Below are positions 6,060 through 10,781 of a stretch of 10,781 nt of DNA, piece after piece (positions within the stretch are counted from its first letter, which is position 1; each line of letters starts with the position of its first letter). Position numbers and translations under genes: made by a program. The notes beneath the pieces are model-generated. The model saw only the letters and a list, made by a program, of their open reading frames with translations. It had not been told where the DNA came from and did not search any database. Location: positions 1 through 10,781 of the forward strand of contig JAQIBW010000187.1 in assembly GCA_027858865.1 (NCBI GenBank). Direction: 5' to 3'. The stretch is from Sulfurimonas sp. Its GTDB lineage: Bacteria > Campylobacterota > Campylobacteria > Campylobacterales > Sulfurimonadaceae.

Positions 6060-7700
6060 TTAAGCACCTGGAATAGTTTGTCTATGTTCGATTGAGTAAG
6101 TAAAAGTAGGAGTTGTTAAACCGTTGATATATTTAACAAATTTACCTGTTTTAGCTTCATAGATACCAATTCTTCCACAGTTCCACTCAGAAATCATAGT
6201 CCAGTGACCGTGATTAGCTGGCTCTGCGTGTAAGATTCTAGGAGTAATAGCGTTACCTTTAGCATCTTTAACAGTAGGAACATTCCATTTGTAAATAGCT
6301 TTGTGACTTACAGGATCAGTAATTGTACCTTTAGTTGTACCAACTGTAAGAATTCTATCTACTTCAAGAGTTTGCTTGTTAATTAAGTAAATTTTATTCC
6401 AGTTAGATGATCCACCAAGTACATTATCTGCCCATAGGAAAGGAGTGTGCTCAGATGTACCGATAAATAGTCCACCACCAGCAGTTGGTATTTGACGAAT
6501 AACATCAAAGTTATCATCCCAAATAGTTACCTGACCAAGATTCATGTTAACAGTAGCACCAAGTTGTTGACCTAGACCTTCATTAAACCATGAAGAACCT
6601 TGACCTGGATGTGGCTTAGCTGAAGGACCTGTATAGATTTTAGTAACTAAAGATTTAGTTTTAAAATCAACTACACCGATAACATCAGAACCTTGAGATG
6701 CTTGAAATAAGTATCTACCAATTTCTTTACCTTCATTTAGGAAACCATCATGAAGAATTTTACCAATATTTGGAATATCACCAACGATTGGAAAGTCTGG
6801 CTTAGAGTAATCTACTATATAAACATGACCAGCATCTTTAAGTGCAAATGCAATATATGGACCGTATGGAGTGTCATAAATACCAGCAACACGAGATGAA
6901 CCGATATTACCTTCTGTATCAATTACACTTGAAGTTGGATAAACTTTTAATGGTTCAAGAGTCATAGCGTCCATTAGGATTGCTCCACCTGGTACGTAGT
7001 TACCTGCCATTAGGTATTTACCATCTGGAGAAACTGCAAGACCACGAGAATCACTACCAACTTGACATTCAGCAATTTTTTGTTGACCCGGAGTGTTAAG
7101 GTCGAACATTGTTACTAAACCTGAACGAGAGATTGAGTAAGCATAACGTGGCTGACGCTTGTTAGTTACTGTTACGTGAACAGCAAAACCAGCAGGGTGC
7201 TTAGATAAAACTTTACCTGAAGTACCATCAACAAATGCAACTCTTTCAGCATCTCTTTCTGTTACGAAACAGATATCTGTATTTTTCTTAACATCTACAG
7301 CATGTGGATATTTTTTGAAAAATGTCATTCTGTCATTAATTTTTTTCCAACCTGCTTTAACAGTGGCCATTGTTAAAACAGCCATCTTTTTGCCTTTAAA
7401 GTGTTGAATATAATCAACCATTGCATCAGCATCAGATGGAGTAAACTTCTCTTTAAACTGAGGCATAGCAGTACCTGCACGACCATTTAAAATAGTAGCA
7501 GCAAGCTCATAAGCATTTTTCTTTGCTGTTACTGAAGGACGTAAATCTGAACCAACACCACCTTCGTGGTTAGGACCGTGACAACCTTGACATTCTTTTT
7601 CGAATACTTGTTCTACGTTCATTTTAGACGTATCTGCTAATAGACCTGAACTAACCACTGCTAATGCAGCAACTGACATAACTAATTTATTTAATCTCAT
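6060..7700 (-). CDS. nirS: Cytochrome cd1 nitrite reductase NirS
   Basis: A periplasmic enzyme that reduces nitrite to nitric oxide. The 546-residue protein has a signal peptide (hydrophobic 6-21, likely cut after A22), a cytochrome c domain with C37-Q-G-C40-H41 and likely axial M79 (GTAMP), then an eight-bladed d1 propeller. Expected d1 residues are present: H175 (GFAVH) as proximal ligand, and catalytic H317 (ILHDG) and H364 (PHPG). Keeping both catalytic histidines and sitting beside norCB favours NirS over the related NirN. The first in-frame ATG (7715) lacks a ribosome site and adds RKNK; ATG 7700 has GAGGAAG six bases upstream and gives a normal signal peptide, so it is chosen. No obvious promoter lies directly before it; it is probably read with norC-norB and the 50-aa gene. 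Confidence 0.95.
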   Translation of the reverse strand: MRLNKLVMSVAALAVVSSGLLADTSKMNVEQVFEKECQGCHGPNHEGGVGSDLRPSVTAKKNAYELAATILNGRAGTAMPQFKEKFTPSDADAMVDYIQHFKGKKMAVLTMATVKAGWKKINDRMTFFKKYPHAVDVKKNTDICFVTERDAERVAFVDGTSGKVLSKHPAGFAVHVTVTNKRQPRYAYSISRSGLVTMFDLNTPGQQKIAECQVGSDSRGLAVSPDGKYLMAGNYVPGGAILMDAMTLEPLKVYPTSSVIDTEGNIGSSRVAGIYDTPYGPYIAFALKDAGHVYIVDYSKPDFPIVGDIPNIGKILHDGFLNEGKEIGRYLFQASQGSDVIGVVDFKTKSLVTKIYTGPSAKPHPGQGSSWFNEGLGQQLGATVNMNLGQVTIWDDNFDVIRQIPTAGGGLFIGTSEHTPFLWADNVLGGSSNWNKIYLINKQTLEVDRILTVGTTKGTITDPVSHKAIYKWNVPTVKDAKGNAITPRILHAEPANHGHWTMISEWNCGRIGIYEAKTGKFVKYINGLTTPTFTYSIEHRQTIPGA

Positions 7701-7706
7701 TTTATT

Positions 7707-7713
7707 CTTCCTC
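7707..7713 (-). promoter_or_regulatory. Ribosome binding site deciding the nirS start
   Basis: GAGGAAG on the minus strand, six bases before ATG 7700. It overlaps the alternative ATG at 7715-7713, which itself has no purine-rich site upstream, so the downstream start is favoured. Confidence 0.7.
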
Positions 7714-7729
7714 ATAAAAATTCGATAAA

Positions 7730-7750
7730 GCAGGCCACAATGTGGCCCGC
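7730..7750 (-). promoter_or_regulatory. GC-rich hairpin in the nirS leader
   Basis: GGCCAC (7733-7738) and GTGGCC (7742-7747) pair around a 3-base loop. Two more pairs (G7730-C7750 and C7731-G7749) form across one A-C mismatch. On the minus strand it is followed by TTTATCGAATTTTTATG, only moderately T-rich, and it lies 16 bases beyond the 50-aa gene stop and 29 bases before the nirS ATG. It could be a partial terminator, or a processing or 5'-stabilising element that sets nirS levels apart from norCB. Confidence 0.5.
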
Positions 7751-7766
7751 CGACAACTAGACTATT

Positions 7767-7919
7767 CTAACTTTCTTTCTCTAAACGAGCTTTCTCTTGT
7801 TTATAAATCCAAATCATTGGAAGTATAATAAAAGTGTGAAGAAAGATAGTAAGAGTTAATGGACCTTGATTTAACCAACCAAAAAAGCTTGGTACAATAT
7901 CTGTGAACGGTTCAAACAT
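7767..7919 (-). CDS. Unrecognised 50-aa single-helix membrane protein between norB and nirS
   Basis: A short complete gene of 50 codons. The ATG at 7919 is preceded by AAGGAG at a spacing of seven bases (7932-7927), whose first bases overlap the norB stop codon, and starts 11 bases after norB. The protein begins MFEPFTDIVPSFFGW, has one hydrophobic helix at about residues 21-39 (LTLTIFLHTFIILPMIWIY) and ends in a charged tail (KQEKARLEKES), so the N-terminus is probably periplasmic and the tail cytoplasmic. The helix contains one His. I do not recognise the family. Its place suggests an accessory or assembly subunit of the nitric oxide reductase, comparable in size to CcoQ-like subunits of heme-copper oxidases, but that is only a contextual guess. 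Confidence 0.8.
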   Translation of the reverse strand: MFEPFTDIVPSFFGWLNQGPLTLTIFLHTFIILPMIWIYKQEKARLEKES

Positions 7920-7930
7920 AATATATCTCC

Positions 7931-9364
7931 TTATCTTTCGTGTACTGGATTTTTTCCAGTAGATAGTAAATCTTTAACTAAGAACAAGAAACCTAGGAAC
8001 GTAATCGCACCCATTAATAGTCTCCAATCCATAGCTTGTGCAAACCACATACCGCTTTGTCCATCAAAGTAACCTGCCCAAGTAGCACCCATTTGTGCAC
8101 GAGAAACAAGAACTTGAACGTAACCAGCAACTGTAAGAGCGATAGTCATACCCATTACACCACCAACAATCATACTAACAGCCCAAAGAGAAGACTTAGT
8201 GTGTTTCATAACTTTAATACCGTTTGTTCCTTGAACAGCGATATACATCATACCGATAAGGATAGTTGCATAAGCACCAAAGAACGCTAAGTGACCGTGC
8301 GCAGAAGTAAACTGTGTACCGTGAGTATAAAGGTTTACTTGTGGTAGTGTATGGAAGAATCCCCATATACCAGCACCTAAGAAGTTACCGAATGCATTAA
8401 GAACGAACCATGTAAACGCAGGCTTATTATTAATAACTGAAACTTCTACACCAGTTGCATCTTGACCACCTTGAGTTTTACCCCAGTCATAAAGAACGTG
8501 GATGAACATAGCAACAAGTGGTAATGGCTCTAGCGCACTAAATAATGCTCCAATTTCCCACCAGTACTCAGGTGTACCAATCCAGAAATAGTGGTGACCG
8601 ATACCTAAGATACCTGAACCAAATAGCATAGCTACTTCAATCCATAACCACATTTCAACAACTTTACGGTGTGCACCAATCATAGTGATAAGACCATAAG
8701 CAGCAATCGCACCAACGAAAACTTCCCAAGTAGCTTCAACCCATAAGTGAATTACCCACCACCACCAGTACTGATCTACTGAGATATTGTCTGTAAAGAA
8801 CATACCAGCTAAGTAAAGACCAGCAAAAGCGATCATATCTGCCATAAGTACTGTAACGATACCTGAACGGTTACCTGTTGTTCCTGTTAGGAAAAGGTTA
8901 GCAACGAATCCAAGTGCAACTACAACGATACCGATGTCAGCCCAACGTGGAGCTTCAATATATTCACGACCTTCATGTATAAACCAGATAGATGTTTCAT
9001 CTGCGGGTCCAACTTGAATGAATAAATATACTAATATAACAACAACGATTGCTGCTACAAATACCCAGTAAAGTAGTTTACCGACTTTAATACCGATAGT
9101 TTCAATTCCAGTTTCATCAGGTAGTAACCAATAAACTGAACCAAACATTGCAAATACCATCCATACAACAAGTGCATTGATGTGTAACATTCTAGCAACC
9201 GAGAAATCTAATAATTCAAACAAGAAACCTGGCATTACGTACTGAATCGCTGCAACTAAACCAAATAATAATTGTGCACCAAAAATGATAGCAGCAAAAG
9301 TAAAATACCATGTTGCTAATTGTTTTGATTCACTTCCAATACCTGTTAAGTGATTACTTGCCAT
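7931..9364 (-). CDS. norB: Nitric oxide reductase large subunit NorB
   Basis: The catalytic membrane subunit of cytochrome c-dependent NO reductase, which converts two NO to N2O. The 477-residue protein has about 12 transmembrane helices. Metal ligands fit the NorB pattern: H61 and H358 for low-spin heme b, H356 for heme b3, and H206, H257, H258 for the non-heme iron FeB. Conserved acids E210 and E214 sit in HLWVEATWEVF, and E279 is near the active site. It lacks the N-terminal extension of quinol-dependent (qNor) enzymes, in line with a separate NorC. ATG 9364 has AAGGAGC upstream and overlaps the norC stop by 11 bases. No norD or norQ activation genes follow in this window. Confidence 0.96.
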   Translation of the reverse strand: MASNHLTGIGSESKQLATWYFTFAAIIFGAQLLFGLVAAIQYVMPGFLFELLDFSVARMLHINALVVWMVFAMFGSVYWLLPDETGIETIGIKVGKLLYWVFVAAIVVVILVYLFIQVGPADETSIWFIHEGREYIEAPRWADIGIVVVALGFVANLFLTGTTGNRSGIVTVLMADMIAFAGLYLAGMFFTDNISVDQYWWWWVIHLWVEATWEVFVGAIAAYGLITMIGAHRKVVEMWLWIEVAMLFGSGILGIGHHYFWIGTPEYWWEIGALFSALEPLPLVAMFIHVLYDWGKTQGGQDATGVEVSVINNKPAFTWFVLNAFGNFLGAGIWGFFHTLPQVNLYTHGTQFTSAHGHLAFFGAYATILIGMMYIAVQGTNGIKVMKHTKSSLWAVSMIVGGVMGMTIALTVAGYVQVLVSRAQMGATWAGYFDGQSGMWFAQAMDWRLLMGAITFLGFLFLVKDLLSTGKNPVHER

Positions 9365-10007
9365 GAACTGCTCCTTTTATCTTTCCAAAGTTTCTTGGGA
9401 AACCATTTGTATCAATTGATGACATATGTTTCAAGAAAGCAACTATACCTTTAGCCTCTTCAGCTGTAATACCAAGATCTGGCATCATACGAGCATGAGT
9501 AGGATAAGTTGAAGGATGTTGTAAGAATTCAGCCATTGCTTCTTCTTTTGTATCTTTTCCTGTCATTGCTTGCATTGTACCATCATTTTGCCATGCTGGA
9601 TCTAACCAAGCTTTTGTTAGGTCTGGTGCGTAATATGCTCCATTTCCTAGAAGCGTATGACAGTTCATACAGTTTTTAACTTGTGAACCAAGTTTCCCTA
9701 GGTGAAGTAAAGCGCCTGCTTCTTCTTCAGACCAGTCATCTCTACCAAAAAACTTTTCTTTTTCCCCTATCACTGGAACTTCGTGACCACGTGCTGTGCT
9801 CATTTCGTAACTGATTTTATAATTAATAACTGTTGGTCCTGGAACCCTTTTAGTTACGCCATTTTGTAAATCTGCATCTGTACCCATTGATATTTGACCA
9901 GCTGTGTCGAATGTTAGCCAAATAAGTAGTACTGCTGAAAATCCTGTGATCCATGCTGCTGAACGTTGCCAGAAACGATTGTCACTCCATACGGATGTTT
10001 TAGCCAC
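9354..10007 (-). CDS. norC: Nitric oxide reductase cytochrome c subunit NorC
   Basis: The membrane-anchored cytochrome c that delivers electrons to NorB. Residues about 16-34 form an N-terminal anchor helix. The heme motif is C113-M-N-C116-H117, directly followed by the family signature TLLGNGAYYAPDL, with axial Met at 174 or 175 (RMMPDLG) and the conserved C-terminal SSIDTNGFP. At 217 residues it is clearly longer than the usual NorC of about 150: some 50-60 extra residues lie between the anchor and the heme (roughly 45-105, including GRDDWSEEEAGALLHLG). The start codon is GTG at 10007, supported by AGGAGG five bases upstream. Confidence 0.95.
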   Translation of the reverse strand: MAKTSVWSDNRFWQRSAAWITGFSAVLLIWLTFDTAGQISMGTDADLQNGVTKRVPGPTVINYKISYEMSTARGHEVPVIGEKEKFFGRDDWSEEEAGALLHLGKLGSQVKNCMNCHTLLGNGAYYAPDLTKAWLDPAWQNDGTMQAMTGKDTKEEAMAEFLQHPSTYPTHARMMPDLGITAEEAKGIVAFLKHMSSIDTNGFPRNFGKIKGAVHGK

Positions 10008-10012
10008 TGTGC

Positions 10013-10018
10013 CCTCCT
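10013..10018 (-). promoter_or_regulatory. Strong ribosome binding site for the norC GTG start
   Basis: AGGAGG on the minus strand, five bases before GTG 10007. It is the most consensus-like site in the window and fixes this non-ATG start, which also gives a sensible short cytoplasmic N-terminus before the anchor helix. Confidence 0.75.
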
Positions 10019-10048
10019 ATAAATTATTGTTGACATATATACACAATA

Positions 10049-10375
10049 TCAATGTTCATTCTCTTCGTGAACTTGATGCTGCATAAAATAGACTGCGTGT
10101 GGAAGTAAAAAAAGTCCAATTGCAGCAACTACTAAAGCCTTAGCTGTAAACTCACCTACCATCATTAAACTTCCCATTAAATATAAACAATAGGCAGTTA
10201 ACATCCAAAATACATATGCAATAGGCATAGTCCATTTTTTCAGTAGTTTAACTTTTACAGCTGTATATATACCAACATAGAATCCTCCAAATACCATAAC
10301 CATTGCAGAAGATATAAAAATAGGCAAAAAGTCATCTAGAGGTATATCTTGTCTCATAACCACTTCTTCAATCAT
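10049..10375 (-). CDS. Unrecognised 108-aa three-helix membrane protein upstream of norC
   Basis: A small integral membrane protein with three hydrophobic segments at about residues 16-40, 49-72 and 78-97, and a His/Glu-rich tail (HQVHEENEH). ATG 10375 has AAGGAG about six bases upstream. It lies 41 bases before norC and is first in the operon behind an FNR-type box, so it is probably expressed with NO reductase. I do not recognise the family; it does not look like NorE, NorD or NorQ. The first helix with its FGGFYVGIY pattern faintly resembles the helix of the 63-aa protein upstream (FGVYPGLKLG), hinting at relatedness. A role in NOR assembly or electron transfer is a guess from context. Confidence 0.8.
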   Translation of the reverse strand: MIEEVVMRQDIPLDDFLPIFISSAMVMVFGGFYVGIYTAVKVKLLKKWTMPIAYVFWMLTAYCLYLMGSLMMVGEFTAKALVVAAIGLFLLPHAVYFMQHQVHEENEH

Positions 10376-10416
10376 TACATCTCCTTTTATATTAATAGTT
10401 TTTCAGAATCAGTTGT

Positions 10417-10422
10417 AGTTTA
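10417..10422 (-). promoter_or_regulatory. Candidate -10 element of the norCB-nirS operon
   Basis: TAAACT on the minus strand (four of six matches to TATAAT, keeping T1, A2 and T6). It sits exactly 22 bases from the FNR-type box at 10445-10458, as expected for a class II activator site at -41.5. The inferred start is near 10410, leaving a leader of about 35 bases. The same 22-base spacing is seen at the heme d1 operon promoter. Confidence 0.45.
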
Positions 10423-10444
10423 TTCCTATTTAGATGAAAAAGAA

Positions 10445-10458
10445 TTGACATAAATCAA
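10445..10458. promoter_or_regulatory. FNR/DNR-type operator upstream of the norCB-nirS operon
   Basis: On the minus strand TTGATTTATGTCAA is a perfect TTGAT-N4-GTCAA site, and the symmetry extends two bases each side (AATTGAC...ATCAATT on the plus strand). It lies 70 bases before the 108-aa gene in a 173-base non-coding gap that otherwise shows only AT-rich sequence. It is probably bound by an FNR/DNR-type activator that responds to low O2 or NO. Confidence 0.75.
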
Positions 10459-10548
10459 TTTATTAGATTAATTTTAAATTTAAGGAAAGTTTTATATTCA
10501 ATGTAACTTTATGAAACAAGGTGGTCAAATAGATTAGTATAAATTATA

Positions 10549-10740
10549 TTACAGATAGTAGAGCAATGAAGATAAAGTTAGTGTAAATACAATAGTTGTA
10601 ATGATCATCACTTTTCTTTTTAGATTTTCACTTATATTATACTTACGCTCAAGAAACTCTCCTAGTTTTAGGCCTGGATAGACACCAAAAAGTATCATTG
10701 GTACAGCCATTACTAGTACGATTACGATGTCTTGAGTCAT
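10549..10740 (-). CDS. Unrecognised 63-aa two-helix membrane protein
   Basis: A small membrane protein with hydrophobic segments at about residues 4-25 (VIVLVMAVPMILFGVYPGL) and 43-62 (VMIITTIVFTLTLSSLLYYL), joined by a charged loop (EFLERKYNISENLKRK). ATG 10740 has an AAGG site at seven to nine bases. No clear terminator lies between it and the next promoter region. The family is not recognised. It may belong to the same denitrification cluster, since it is on the same strand and shares a short FG-x-Y-x-G pattern with the 108-aa protein, but this is weak. Confidence 0.65.
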   Translation of the reverse strand: MTQDIVIVLVMAVPMILFGVYPGLKLGEFLERKYNISENLKRKVMIITTIVFTLTLSSLLYYL

Positions 10741-10781
10741 TTTTTGCCTTCTATATATAGTCGTTTGGAATCTTGATATAC

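Noticed and set aside
6060..7700. NirN (heme d1 dehydrogenase-like paralogue) instead of NirS
   Set aside because: The two catalytic histidines (LHDG and PHPG) and the link to norCB favour the nitrite reductase itself.
7866..7879. TTGATTTAACCAAC as an FNR-type box for nirS
   Set aside because: The second half does not match RTCAA at the right spacing and the site is inside the 50-aa coding region.
8036..8290. Plus-strand open frame of 84 codons
   Set aside because: Fully antisense to norB, rich in Thr/Asn/Ser as expected for a shadow of a membrane protein gene.
10030..10052. TTGAC ... ATCAA half-sites between the 108-aa gene and norC
   Set aside because: The half-sites are 13 bases apart instead of 4, so this is not an FNR-type box, and no good -10 follows.
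9904..10086. Plus-strand open frame of 60 codons
   Set aside because: Antisense to the norC start and the 108-aa gene end; no ribosome site or known motif.

Overview
The window is a denitrification gene cluster from an AT-rich bacterium, most likely a Campylobacterota (Epsilonproteobacteria) member close to Sulfurimonas, Sulfurovum or Arcobacter. This placement rests on low GC, the protein style (for example the IAHQWRQPL-type histidine kinase H-box) and the compact nir/nor arrangement. It is an inference from sequence feel, not from a search. Almost everything is on the minus strand, so transcription runs from high to low coordinates.

Right part (about 10740 down to 6060): a 63-aa two-helix membrane protein comes first. 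Then comes a promoter region with a perfect FNR/DNR-type box (10445-10458). It is followed by a probable operon: a 108-aa three-helix membrane protein, norC and norB (cytochrome c-dependent nitric oxide reductase), an unlisted 50-aa single-helix membrane protein (7767-7919), and nirS (cytochrome cd1 nitrite reductase). Together NirS and NorCB convert nitrite to NO to N2O.

Middle (6059-5820): this gap holds a hairpin with a UUCG loop after nirS, three tandem 10-bp direct repeats, a second perfect FNR/DNR-type box, and a promoter reading into the left operon.

Left part (5819 down to 340): a tightly packed operon encodes a small NirC-like cytochrome c, NirJ (radical SAM) and NirF (heme d1 biosynthesis), and NirE/CobA (uroporphyrinogen-III methyltransferase). 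These are the genes needed to make the d1 heme of NirS. The first three junctions are all TAATG stop/start overlaps. The last two genes encode a soluble histidine kinase, whose N-terminal domain is a flavodiiron-like metallo-beta-lactamase (ODP-type) domain, and an OmpR-family response regulator. A diiron-type domain fused to a kinase in the nir operon suggests a dedicated NO or O2 sensing system, and it is the most interesting item here. The operon ends at a bidirectional terminator (231-257) shared with the convergent 3' end of a Sel1-repeat gene on the plus strand.

Not seen in the window: nirD/L/G/H-type siroheme decarboxylase, nirN, norD/norQ, any transposase, tRNA, rRNA or CRISPR. There is no stretch over 300 bases without a gene.
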